Positions 25,143-32,934 of a stretch of 35,373 nucleotides of DNA are shown here, in pieces. This DNA is from Flavobacterium araucananum (GTDB lineage Bacteria; Bacteroidota; Bacteroidia; Flavobacteriales; Flavobacteriaceae), in contig NZ_MUGS01000030.1 of assembly GCF_002222055.1 (NCBI RefSeq), positions 21,673 through 57,045 on the forward strand, given 5' to 3'. The translations under genes and the position numbers were made by a program. Positions within the stretch are counted from its first letter, which is position 1; each line of letters opens with the position of its first letter. Under the pieces are notes generated by a model that had not been told where the DNA came from, made no database searches, and saw only the letters and a list, made by a program, of their open reading frames with translations.

Positions 25143-26996
25143 TTAAAATTTTAAGGTTAAATACATATTAAAATTGCGACCCGGCATAGGTCTGTCTTCT
25201 AAACTTTCATATTCTTTATTAAAAAGATTCAATACCTGAAAGCCAAGTTTGAAAGAGTCCAGAAATTTAAAGTCATAATCAATCCCGATATTCGCAATGT
25301 TATAATCATTTATAATTTCTGATGGATTATTATCTGCTCTTGTGTAGACAAAGCCATTAAATAGAAACTGATAATAAGCAGAAATGCTGTTTCTGGAATA
25401 AGAAACTGATCCCGTTACTTTATTGTAAGGAACAAAAAATAATTGTTTTTTAGTCGCATTATCTTTAGAAGCGGTGTAGGCATAGGTTGCGTTTGCTGCA
25501 AAGTGATTTTTGCCAAACTGCTTTTTCCAGCTTAATAAAGTTTCAGCTCCATAGCTGTTTACATTATCTGTATTTCTTGGTGACCAAATTCCATTATTAC
25601 CGGGAATCCATTGCAATAAATCTTTTATTTTCATGTAATAAAAGGTTTGTGTCAAAGAGATATTTTTGAAAGTAAAAACATTTCCAATCTCAGCCTGATA
25701 GGAACTTTCAGGTTTTAAATCTGGATTTCCTCCTGTTTCCCAATACAAATCATTAAATGTTGGTATTCTGAAATTACGGGATAAATTTAATTTCAACTTG
25801 TATAATTTGCCAAACTGATAAGAAGATCCCAGCGAAAATAAAACAGGTGATTCATAATTATCTGTAAATTCTTTTCGCACACCAAACTCATTTTTCCAAT
25901 TCTCAGAGACATCTTGTTTTACCAGTAATGCAGCTGAGCTAATCTCCCTGATATGATCTCCAAAGCCACTTCCGTATCCTTTAGTTCTGTTGTAGTCTAA
26001 GATACCGTTTACTTGTATTGATTTAAAAAGCTCATACCCTAAATCGACCTTAGTTATTAAGCTTTCAGTCTTTCCATACGTGTATATGTTAGTTGAATTA
26101 TCAGCATAATATTGATAATTCTCGAATATGTAAGCCGTTTTAAAACTGGTTTTTAATTTGCCAAAATCACCATCATATTCTAATAAGTTCCGATTGAAAC
26201 CATTTACATATCGGGTTTTAGTTTCTGATTCTGATAGTAAAGAAGTATTTCGATCTGTGTTTGAAGTTTGAGTATATAATTTTAAACTATTTTTTGAGTC
26301 AAATTTATATCCAACGTTTGCACTCATTGTAATGATATCATATTGACCGTTTTGGTTCCAGCGTTGTTCGCCTTTCCAGGTATATTTATTCAGGTATTTA
26401 TAATCATTTGTTGAGCTGTTTTTAGAAAAACCAATTTGAGCACTCCATTTTTCATTCGAAATATTTGTTTTATAATTGATTCCGATAGTATTGAAACTGC
26501 CATAATCTAATTTTAAATAGTTTTCGAATCTCTTGTAAAAAAACAAATCATTATTCAAATGTACAGTTCCGCCAACAGCACCACTGCCATAAATTACACT
26601 ACCTCCGCCGGCTTTTATACTAACAGAGTTGTAATCAGAACCTGAAATCGTATTAAAATCAGTACTTCCGTTCATTTGAGAATTAATGTTAATTCCGTTC
26701 CAGATTACGGCAGTTTGCGATGCAGTTGTTCCTCGAAAGGCAACTGTAGACAACATTCCGCGTCCGTATTCTTTAAAATAAATGGTCGAATTGAAATTTA
26801 GTAAATCGGTTAGTAAAGCTTCATTTTTATTGATCACAGAATCATTAAGCTTTAAAACCGATTGCGAATTAGAATATTTCTTAAGGTTCGCATCAGAAAC
26901 GATAACTTCTTTCAATTTATTAATAGAGTCGTTCTGCCCCAAAATAATCTGGCACAACAGCAATAAGCAAAAAGTAAAAAGTTTTTTTAAAGTCAT
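25143..26996 (-). CDS. btuB: TonB-dependent cobalamin receptor
   Basis: 617 residues. A signal peptide ends near ILGQ (about residue 21), then a LKEVIVSD segment in TonB-box position, a plug domain (about 40-150; TVAFRGTTASQTAVIWNGI and GSGAVGGTVHL), and a barrel of about 22 strands ending in the outer-membrane signature LTLKF. It moves corrinoid across the outer membrane with energy from TonB-ExbBD. The cobalamin riboswitch directly upstream and the downstream BtuG-like gene make B12 the substrate with good confidence. It is somewhat longer than typical BtuB but lacks the N-terminal carboxypeptidase-like domain found in SusC-type receptors. Confidence 0.9.
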   Translation of the reverse strand: MTLKKLFTFCLLLLCQIILGQNDSINKLKEVIVSDANLKKYSNSQSVLKLNDSVINKNEALLTDLLNFNSTIYFKEYGRGMLSTVAFRGTTASQTAVIWNGININSQMNGSTDFNTISGSDYNSVSIKAGGGSVIYGSGAVGGTVHLNNDLFFYKRFENYLKLDYGSFNTIGINYKTNISNEKWSAQIGFSKNSSTNDYKYLNKYTWKGEQRWNQNGQYDIITMSANVGYKFDSKNSLKLYTQTSNTDRNTSLLSESETKTRYVNGFNRNLLEYDGDFGKLKTSFKTAYIFENYQYYADNSTNIYTYGKTESLITKVDLGYELFKSIQVNGILDYNRTKGYGSGFGDHIREISSAALLVKQDVSENWKNEFGVRKEFTDNYESPVLFSLGSSYQFGKLYKLKLNLSRNFRIPTFNDLYWETGGNPDLKPESSYQAEIGNVFTFKNISLTQTFYYMKIKDLLQWIPGNNGIWSPRNTDNVNSYGAETLLSWKKQFGKNHFAANATYAYTASKDNATKKQLFFVPYNKVTGSVSYSRNSISAYYQFLFNGFVYTRADNNPSEIINDYNIANIGIDYDFKFLDSFKLGFQVLNLFNKEYESLEDRPMPGRNFNMYLTLKF

Positions 26997-27035
26997 AATT
27001 TCTACACTCTTTTTCCCGAGAGCTCGATATTTGTT

Positions 27036-27200
27036 ACAAAGGCAGGTCTCCTGGCTTGCGTCCTGTTGTTTACCTTCCCATTCGCCGGAGCGAGCAGTGG
27101 TTTGTAGTTAACAACAAGCATTCTTTTAAGAACAAAGCTTACAGTTGCGGGTACAGCTCAAGATTTTCTAATAATAACTTGATTCCCTTTTAATGTGTTT
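27036..27200 (-). ncRNA. Cobalamin riboswitch (AdoCbl-type)
   Basis: On the minus strand, GGGAATCAAG (about 27190) is followed by GAGCTGTACCCGCAACTGTAA (27165-27143 region), CCACTGCTCGC-like and CCGGCGAATGGGAAGG (around 27090-27072), and the hallmark B12 box AAGCCAGGAGACCTGCC (27057-27041). This is the ordered core of the cobalamin riboswitch. It ends about 40 nt before the btuB start, so cobalamin binding probably blocks translation or elongation. A small hairpin (GTGTTT-AAACAC, about 27196-27212) lies just upstream in the leader. Confidence 0.95.
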
Positions 27201-27226
27201 GAAATAAACACAACCTTAATTTTGTG

Positions 27227-27259
27227 CAAAGATAAAGTTAAAATTGCCATATTTTCAAA
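27227..27259 (-). promoter_or_regulatory. Promoter of the btuB-btuG operon
   Basis: Minus strand TTTG (27259-27256), a 21-bp spacer and TATCTTTG (27234-27227). Transcription would begin near 27220, just before the riboswitch. Confidence 0.75.
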
Positions 27260-27300
27260 TTTGATTGATTTTTAAAAGCAAATTCTAAACAAAAAGCCGA

Positions 27301-27834
27301 TTATAGTACTATTTTTATTACTTGTCCAAAATCTACTTTGTTGTTAAACGCATCTTTTAAGGGCAATGAACTATGATGACATAAAATGCTTCGAATCGTT
27401 CCTGCGTGTGCTACGATAATAAGGGGTGTGATTGTTTCTCTCTTAATCTCTTCTAAAAAATGACCGACTCTGGCGTGTAATTCAACAAAAGATTCGCCGT
27501 TTGAAACCTTTATATTTACAAAATCTTCCATCCACGGATTAAGTTGTTCCGGCAAAATGGCATTCCAGTTTTTCATTTCCCAGTCACCAAAATTCATTTC
27601 GATCAAACGCTCGTCTTTCTTAAACGAAACGGTTTTAATATGATCTCTGATATATTGAGCGAGAATTAGGCAACGTTTTAATGGACTAGAAAAAATAAAC
27701 GCTTCCTGTGGTAATTGCGAAACAATATCCTCAAAAATATTTTCGAAAGGTTTAGCCAGATCAACATCTGATTGCCCGTAGCAAATTCCTTTTTCGCAGA
27801 CCGTTTGAGTATGGCGAACTAGATAAATTTCCAT
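27301..27834 (-). CDS. cobC: Alpha-ribazole phosphatase, histidine phosphatase superfamily
   Basis: 177 residues from MEIYLVRHTQT. A longer frame from 27894 would add 20 residues inside cobS and lacks family similarity, so the ATG at 27834 is preferred. It has the phosphohistidine motif VRHTQT, the SSPLKRC arginine motif, ERLIEMNFGDWE and the second histidine VAHAGT, typical of CobC. It removes the 5' phosphate from alpha-ribazole phosphate or adenosylcobalamin phosphate at the end of nucleotide-loop assembly. Its start overlaps cobS by 16 nt, indicating coupled translation. Confidence 0.88.
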   Translation of the reverse strand: MEIYLVRHTQTVCEKGICYGQSDVDLAKPFENIFEDIVSQLPQEAFIFSSPLKRCLILAQYIRDHIKTVSFKKDERLIEMNFGDWEMKNWNAILPEQLNPWMEDFVNIKVSNGESFVELHARVGHFLEEIKRETITPLIIVAHAGTIRSILCHHSSLPLKDAFNNKVDFGQVIKIVL

Positions 27835-28616
27835 ATAAAAAGTATACTTAGATAATAAACAACTTCGCAAACTTGTTGTGTTGCACCCAGACAATCGCCC
27901 GTATATCCATCAATCCATTTTTGAAAATAGCGGGCTAGAAAATAACGCATGATAAAAACCGGAAGTACAGCCAAAACAAATTTATATTGAAAACAAGAGA
28001 AAAAGAATAACGGAAGCAATCCAAAGAAAAAAGAACCTGAAATTTCTTTCCAGGTATGGTTTTTTGCAATGGGTTTACTTTTGCTCGAAGCATCGTCCCT
28101 TGAATATTCATGTGTAAAAATAATCGAGATAGCAGCCAGACGACTCAAAGCGTGAGCTGAAATAAATAAAAGATAAATGGAAATAAGTGCCTTGGAATTG
28201 TCAACTTTGAAGAGTAAAACCGATTCTGATAACAATTTAAACTTCAATAAAAATAATAATACCAGACCAATTGCTCCATAAGCCCCAATCGCGCTGTCTT
28301 TCATGATCAGGAGGATTTTTTCTTTGGTCCAGCCTCCTCCAAAACCATCACAAACATCTGCAAAACCATCTTCGTGAAAAGCTCCCGTTGTAAGCACAGA
28401 AACAATAAGAGCAAAAATAACAGCCGTTTCTATGGATAGAAAAAGAGAAAAAAGATAGAAAGCCAGAAAAGAAATACTACCCACAATCCAACCAATAAAA
28501 GGGAAATATCGTGTGGCTTTGTTCAGATAATCAGGATCATGATTTATGTTTTTAGGACAAGGGATTCTGGTGTAAAACATTAAACAGGTAAAAAAAATAT
28601 GTAGTTCTTTTTTCAT
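27819..28616 (-). CDS. cobS: Adenosylcobinamide-GDP ribazoletransferase (cobalamin synthase)
   Basis: 265 residues, an integral membrane protein with about six to eight helices. RIPCP near residue 17, YFPFIGWIVG near 36 and the acidic signature GAFHEDGFADVCDGFGGG (about 78-95), which binds the metal and nucleotide, identify CobS. It joins adenosylcobinamide-GDP with alpha-ribazole (phosphate). It overlaps cobC downstream. Upstream a 227-bp spacer with a decayed transposase fragment separates it from bluB-cobT, so it may need its own promoter or read-through. Confidence 0.95.
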   Translation of the reverse strand: MKKELHIFFTCLMFYTRIPCPKNINHDPDYLNKATRYFPFIGWIVGSISFLAFYLFSLFLSIETAVIFALIVSVLTTGAFHEDGFADVCDGFGGGWTKEKILLIMKDSAIGAYGAIGLVLLFLLKFKLLSESVLLFKVDNSKALISIYLLFISAHALSRLAAISIIFTHEYSRDDASSKSKPIAKNHTWKEISGSFFFGLLPLFFFSCFQYKFVLAVLPVFIMRYFLARYFQKWIDGYTGDCLGATQQVCEVVYYLSILFIWKFI

Positions 28617-28637
28617 ATATTGAGGATGTGATTTATT

Positions 28638-28689
28638 TGGCTAAAGCCATTTTGATTTTCAATATAGTAACCAACATCTAAAGATGTTG
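28638..28689. repeat. Two REP-like palindromes with CTAAAG core
   Basis: TGGCT-AA-AGCCA (28638-28649) and CAACATCT-AA-AGATGTTG (28672-28689) are perfect palindromes sharing the CTAAAG centre, 22 bp apart. The second overlaps the stop codon of the transposase remnant at 28678, as REP elements next to REP-associated tyrosine transposases do. Confidence 0.7.
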
Positions 28690-28836
28690 TCTATTCAAAT
28701 TTAGTTTGTGCATAAATCCAAATCTGCTGATAATTTCGTCATATTCATTCTGAAAAGTTTTTTCCTTATGGTGAATTTCTTGATTTTTAATATAATCTCT
28801 GACTTTATCTATTAATGATTCTGAAACTGAAAACTG
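28678..28836 (-). pseudogene. C-terminal remnant of a REP-associated (IS200-like, Y1) transposase
   Basis: On the minus strand an open stretch of about 52 codons reads ...LIDKVRDYIKNQEIHHKEK and TFQNEYDEIISRFGF, ending in a stop inside the palindrome at 28678. The motif YIxNQExHHKxxTFxxEYxxxxxxFG is the characteristic tail of IS200-like/REP-associated tyrosine transposases of Bacteroidota. A stop codon (minus strand, 28839-28837) and the end of bluB-cobT directly upstream show that the catalytic HUH and Tyr portion is gone. It is too short to be listed as an intact gene and is a decayed fragment inside the B12 cluster. Confidence 0.8.
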
Positions 28837-28843
28837 TTACTGT

Positions 28844-30526
28844 TTACTGCCTGCTAACACCGGCATTTTCAAAACTTGCCATTTCATTCAAAAAAGTTTC
28901 TGCCGATTTTAAAATAGGAAAAGCAATTGCGCACCCTGTTCCTTCACCCAGTCGTAAATCCAGATTTAAAATAGGTTTTGCACCTAAATAATCCAGTAAT
29001 TTTTGATGGGCTTTTTCAGCCGAACAATGACAGAAAACAGCATTTTTTATAATATCAGGATTAATTTTAGTCGCAATCAAAAAGGCAACACTGCAAATAA
29101 AACCATCTACAAGAATCAGCATTTTATTGTCGAATGCTGTCAACATTCCGCTGGCGATTTGTATAATTTCAAAACCGCCAAAGTAAGCAAGTTGCTGTTT
29201 TAATTCGGCTTGACCGGAATAATTTTCGATGGCTTTTTTAAGGATGTTTTGTTTCTCGAGGAGTTTTTCATTTTCGACCCCGGTGCCTTTTCCCACACAT
29301 TCTTCGATAGCAAAACCCGTTAAAAAGCTCATTAAAACGGAGGCTGTAGAAGTGTTTCCAATTCCCATTTCGCCAAAACCAATACAATTAGAACCTGTTT
29401 TGGCAATAGTGGTAACAATCGATTTACCTTTTTCGAAACACAACTGCAATTCGGTTTCGCTCATTGCCGGAAGATGCAAAAAAGACTGCGTTCCTTTGGC
29501 AATTTTGGCATTGATTAAAGCAGTATTAGTTGGAAAATCATAATTTACGCCGGCATCTACAATCGATAACTGAATCTCATTTTGATTGCAAAAAACATTT
29601 ATGGCAGCACCACCTTCAAGAAAATTGCCTACCATTTGGCGGGTAACATCTTGTGGATAAGCGCTAACGCCATGATTTGCGATTCCGTGATCAGCAGCAA
29701 AAACTACAATGTTAGGTTTTGTGATTTTTGGATTTAAAGTTTCAAAAACCGTTGCGATCTGAAAAGCCAATATTTCTAAAGTCCCTAAAGCACCAATAGG
29801 CTTCGTTTTCGAATCTATTTTTTCCTGCAAAAGTGTACTAAAATCATTTTTAGGCGGAGTCTCTTTTTGAGTTTTTAAAAGTAAATCATCCACATAACTT
29901 TTTGTTATAGATTTTATTTCGGTACAATCCGGAGTTTCAGATTTTTGTTTCCAATGCAGTTGTTGCAACATGGGCTGATTGTCGTAGTTTGTTGCGGGTT
30001 TCCCAATGCAAAAATAACCCAGGGGTTCAATGTTTTCGGGTAAATCGAGGATCTTTTTAAACTGATAATAATTCAAAATCGAAACCCAGCCCATGCCATA
30101 ACCTTGTTCTGTAAGCGAGAGCCAAATATTTTGGGCTGCACAAACCGAGCTAAATTTTACAGCCTCATTACTACCCACGGTTCCTATCGTAAATTGGTTG
30201 AGAACAGATCTGTCATAGGCAATAATAAGTCCGATTGGTGCTTCTTCAATTGCTTCTAACTTTATTGATTTGTAATGTTCCTTTTGTTCCGGATTATCGG
30301 TAAGTTCCTCTGCTTTTTTATTATAATCCAGAAATAGATTTTTTACAGCCGTTTTTACCTCAGTAGATTTAATAATAAAATATCTCGTAGCATCTGTCAG
30401 TCCTACAGATGGAGCCCAATGTCCGGCTTGTAAAGCTTTTTGAATCACTTCGTCAGGAACTTCATCTGTAGTAAAATGTCGGGTATCACGACGCGATTTC
30501 AAAATATCATCTAAAGGACTCATCAT
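28844..30526 (-). CDS. cobT: BluB-CobT fusion: DMB synthase and nicotinate-nucleotide:DMB phosphoribosyltransferase
   Basis: 560 residues in two domains. Residues 1 to about 205 are a BluB-type flavin enzyme (SRRDTRHF, APSVGLTDATRY, KLEAIEEAP, GWVSI), which breaks down reduced FMN with oxygen to form 5,6-dimethylbenzimidazole. Residues about 225-560 are CobT (TKPIGALGTLE, FAADHGIANHGVSAYP, EGGAAINVF, GIGNTSTAS, and LGEGTGCAIAFPI with the catalytic Glu), which couples DMB to nicotinate mononucleotide to give alpha-ribazole phosphate. The fusion puts maker and user of DMB in one chain. It ends 7 nt after cobU begins its unit (30533), so the two are co-transcribed. The BluB Asp (RRD) and Ser (GWVS) expected at the active site appear present. 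Confidence 0.93.
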   Translation of the reverse strand: MMSPLDDILKSRRDTRHFTTDEVPDEVIQKALQAGHWAPSVGLTDATRYFIIKSTEVKTAVKNLFLDYNKKAEELTDNPEQKEHYKSIKLEAIEEAPIGLIIAYDRSVLNQFTIGTVGSNEAVKFSSVCAAQNIWLSLTEQGYGMGWVSILNYYQFKKILDLPENIEPLGYFCIGKPATNYDNQPMLQQLHWKQKSETPDCTEIKSITKSYVDDLLLKTQKETPPKNDFSTLLQEKIDSKTKPIGALGTLEILAFQIATVFETLNPKITKPNIVVFAADHGIANHGVSAYPQDVTRQMVGNFLEGGAAINVFCNQNEIQLSIVDAGVNYDFPTNTALINAKIAKGTQSFLHLPAMSETELQLCFEKGKSIVTTIAKTGSNCIGFGEMGIGNTSTASVLMSFLTGFAIEECVGKGTGVENEKLLEKQNILKKAIENYSGQAELKQQLAYFGGFEIIQIASGMLTAFDNKMLILVDGFICSVAFLIATKINPDIIKNAVFCHCSAEKAHQKLLDYLGAKPILNLDLRLGEGTGCAIAFPILKSAETFLNEMASFENAGVSRQ

Positions 30527-30532
30527 GTTCGT

Positions 30533-31057
30533 TTATATTTTAGAATTTTCTCCTTTTATTTTAACCGGAATTCCTGAAACCATCAAAATCACTTCATCTG
30601 CATGTAAAGCCAGAAACTGATTCATCCAGCCTTGCAGTTCGGTAAATTTTCTGCCAATAGGAGTTTCTGCATGAACGCCCATTCCAATTTCGTTTGTAAC
30701 AATAATCAAGGCCGTATTTTCCTGAGTGGCGATCGAAAGAAATTCTTTTTTAGCTTCTTCCAGACTTAAATTGACATCGTACTTATGGTCCGTAAAAAAG
30801 TTTGTCAGCCAGAGCGTTACACAATCTACTAAAGCTACTTTTGCCGAGAAATCTATTTTACTTAGGTATTTTTCTTCTTCGATATTGGTCCAGCGTTCGT
30901 CACGTTCTTGTTGATGCCTGTCGATTCTGTTCTGGAAATCGGCATCCCATTTTCTGGCTGTTGCCACATATATTGGTGAGCCCGAAAGTTCCAGGGCTAA
31001 GTTTTGAGCATAACTGCTTTTTCCTGATCGTTCGCCTCCGGTAATTAAGTAAATCAT
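30533..31057 (-). CDS. cobU: Adenosylcobinamide kinase / adenosylcobinamide-phosphate guanylyltransferase
   Basis: 174 residues. It has the P-loop GGERSGKSS (about 7-15), VATARKWDADFQNRIDRHQQERDERW with the RHxxxR histidine region that accepts GMP, VDCVTLWLTN, and TNEIGMGVHAE, all standard CobU motifs. It phosphorylates adenosylcobinamide and then transfers GMP to give AdoCbi-GDP, the substrate of CobS. It is first in the order cobU, bluB-cobT, cobS, cobC. No cobalamin riboswitch (no B12 box) is visible in the 190 bp upstream. Confidence 0.95.
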   Translation of the reverse strand: MIYLITGGERSGKSSYAQNLALELSGSPIYVATARKWDADFQNRIDRHQQERDERWTNIEEEKYLSKIDFSAKVALVDCVTLWLTNFFTDHKYDVNLSLEEAKKEFLSIATQENTALIIVTNEIGMGVHAETPIGRKFTELQGWMNQFLALHADEVILMVSGIPVKIKGENSKI

Positions 31058-31096
31058 TATTAATTATTAATTGTAAATTGTTAGTTGTTAATTTTT

Positions 31097-31190
31097 ATGG
31101 CGTTCTCCGCGGACGACGACGTGCTATCCGCTTTATCTTTTATTTTTTAAAGGAAAAAATAAAAGGATATCGCTTTTATCCCTAATGCAA
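31097..31190. repeat. Imperfect hairpin element between cobU and the CWC gene
   Basis: TATCTTTTATTTTTT (31134-31148) pairs with AAAAAATAAAAGGATA (31154-31169) with one bulge. The stem is flanked by near-repeats TATCCGCTTTATC (31125) and TATCGCTTTTATCC (31168). A GC-rich flank (CCGCGGACGACGACG) contrasts with the surroundings. It looks like an interspersed palindromic repeat rather than a gene or a terminator. Confidence 0.5.
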
Positions 31191-31250
31191 AAAGCCGGAG
31201 GTATAAAAACAGTTATAAACTTATAACTAATAATTCATAACTCATAACAA

Positions 31251-31613
31251 TTAATAAGGGCAATGGCGGCAATCGTTTCCGCAGCATGATCCTCTTTTTA
31301 AATGAAACCAGGCTTTGTAAACGTACTTTTCATTCTCGGTATAATAATCAATGCCTTCGATTAGTGTTTCTTGTTTTGGTAAAAAGATTGCTTTATTGTT
31401 AAGGGCTTTTTGAGGTGTAAGTGTTTCAACATAAGCATCGATTTTGTCTTCGCAGGCTTCTTTAAAACAAAGAGGGCAAAGACAATCGCCTCCTTCAGAC
31501 AGGTTAAAAATAGGAGGGAACTCATTACACCAACATTTGCTTTCGGCCGAAAGATCTCCACAACTAAAAGAAGATTCGCAACTCGAGCAAACTTTTATTT
31601 TTAGGGTATTCAT
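31251..31613 (-). CDS. Small cysteine-rich protein, Cys_rich_CWC plus DUF5522
   Basis: 120 residues from MNTLKIKVCSSCESSF (the open frame extends to 31691 but the ATG at 31613 gives the family start). The first half has CxxC, CGD, CWC and CLCPLCFKEAC, the cysteine pattern of Cys_rich_CWC; the second half GIDYYTENEKYVYKAWFHLKRGSCCGNDCRHCPY is the DUF5522 motif. At least a dozen cysteines suggest zinc or iron-sulphur binding. Cytoplasmic. It is upstream of cobU on the same strand with a 193-bp spacer containing a hairpin, so co-transcription is doubtful and no B12 role should be assumed. Confidence 0.8.
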   Translation of the reverse strand: MNTLKIKVCSSCESSFSCGDLSAESKCWCNEFPPIFNLSEGGDCLCPLCFKEACEDKIDAYVETLTPQKALNNKAIFLPKQETLIEGIDYYTENEKYVYKAWFHLKRGSCCGNDCRHCPY

Positions 31614-31679
31614 GGGGTCAGGTTGGTATTTTTTGGGGTTTGTACGAATAAAGATAGATAAAAAAAATAGAAATTGCGT

Positions 31680-31687
31680 TACCTTTG
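31680..31687 (+). promoter_or_regulatory. Candidate -7 element of the btuF operon
   Basis: TACCTTTG matches TAnnTTTG and lies about 100 nt before btuF, but no TTG sits 18-21 bp upstream. The leader after it has no B12 box. Confidence 0.4.
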
Positions 31688-31786
31688 TCACTATCGAAAT
31701 GTAAATTATGAAATCAGAATGATTCAGATTTCAGGAAAAGACAGATAAAAGCGAAACCCTATTCCTTAAAATAATATAACCTGCAA

Positions 31787-32929
31787 ATGAGAAATTTATT
31801 ATCTAAATTAATTTTTATTGTACCTTTTTTTGTTCTTGTTGGATGTAAAAAGAATGAAACTTCAGAGATTACGAAAGCTGAGATTGCAAAAAACAGTATC
31901 GAATACGCATCCGGACTTTCTATTGTAAAACACGAAGGATATTCGATTGTAACGGTTTCAGATCCGTGGCCAAATGCCCATGCTAAGTTTACGTATGTTC
32001 TAAAAGAAAAAGAAGCGAAAGTTCCGGACAGTTTACAAAAATATACTACGATAAAAGTTCCTTTAGAATCTGTTGTAGTAACGTCAACCACCAATATTCC
32101 GTTTCTTGAAATGTTGGAGGTCGAAGATAAACTGGTAGGTTTTCCGCATACAGATTATATCTCATCCGAAAAAACCAGAGCCTTAATCGACAAAGGTGCT
32201 GTTAAGAACGTGGGAGAAAATGAAAAATTAAATATTGAGCAATTAATAGAACTATCACCTAATCTTATTGTCGCTTTTGGAGTAGAGAACAATAACCCCA
32301 TGTTGGATAATTTGAAAAAAAGCGGACTAAACGTTTTTATTCAGGCAGATTGGATGGAGCAATCACCATTGGGAAAAGCAGAATGGATTAAACTTTACGG
32401 GGCATTATTTGGAAAAGAAGATAAAGCCAAAGAATTGTTTGATAAGATTGTGGAAAGTTACAATCAGGCTAAGAAATTAGTGGCTGATAAACCTGCTACA
32501 GCCACAGTTTTATACGGTTCTATGTACGAAGATGTTTGGTATGTAGCCAAGGGCAACAGCTGGGTAGCTCAATTTATGAAAGATGCTCACGCTACTTATT
32601 TATGGTCAGATCTAAAAGGGACAGGAAGTGAAGGTTTGTCTTTCGAAAAAATATTGGTAAAAGCCAAAACGGCTAATTTCTGGATTGCGGCAGGTTCTTT
32701 TAAAACCTTAGAAGAATTTGGAAAGAGTAATCCGCATTATACTCAATTTGATGCTTTTACTGCTAAAAATGTATATACTTTCGAAGGTAAATTTGGTGCA
32801 ACAGGCGGAACCGTTTATTACGAGTCAGCACCAAGTCGTCCGGATTTAGTGTTAAAAGATTACATTAAAATATTTCATCCTGATTTATTGCCAAGCTACG
32901 AATTTACTTTTGCATCCAAATTAAATTAA
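31787..32929 (+). CDS. btuF: ABC transporter substrate-binding lipoprotein, BtuF-like
   Basis: 380 residues with lipobox VLVGC (about residue 20). The two-lobed periplasmic-binding fold of class III (Peripla_BP_2) is visible: PFLEMLEVEDKLVGFPHTDYISS in the first lobe, LNIEQLIELSPNLIVAF at the hinge-side helix, and the long connecting helix around GKAEWIKLYGALFGKEDKAKELFDKIVESY. This class binds corrinoids, haem or siderophores; the B12 neighbourhood makes cobalamin the likely ligand, but siderophore is not excluded. It lies 5 nt before the permease gene. Confidence 0.82.
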   Translation: MRNLLSKLIFIVPFFVLVGCKKNETSEITKAEIAKNSIEYASGLSIVKHEGYSIVTVSDPWPNAHAKFTYVLKEKEAKVPDSLQKYTTIKVPLESVVVTSTTNIPFLEMLEVEDKLVGFPHTDYISSEKTRALIDKGAVKNVGENEKLNIEQLIELSPNLIVAFGVENNNPMLDNLKKSGLNVFIQADWMEQSPLGKAEWIKLYGALFGKEDKAKELFDKIVESYNQAKKLVADKPATATVLYGSMYEDVWYVAKGNSWVAQFMKDAHATYLWSDLKGTGSEGLSFEKILVKAKTANFWIAAGSFKTLEEFGKSNPHYTQFDAFTAKNVYTFEGKFGATGGTVYYESAPSRPDLVLKDYIKIFHPDLLPSYEFTFASKLN

Positions 32930-32934
32930 GGGCA

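Noticed and set aside
31688..31786. Possible second cobalamin riboswitch before btuF
   Set aside because: No B12 box (GCCAGGAGACCTGCC-like) and no conserved CCGCAACTG-type core is present; the leader is also too short.
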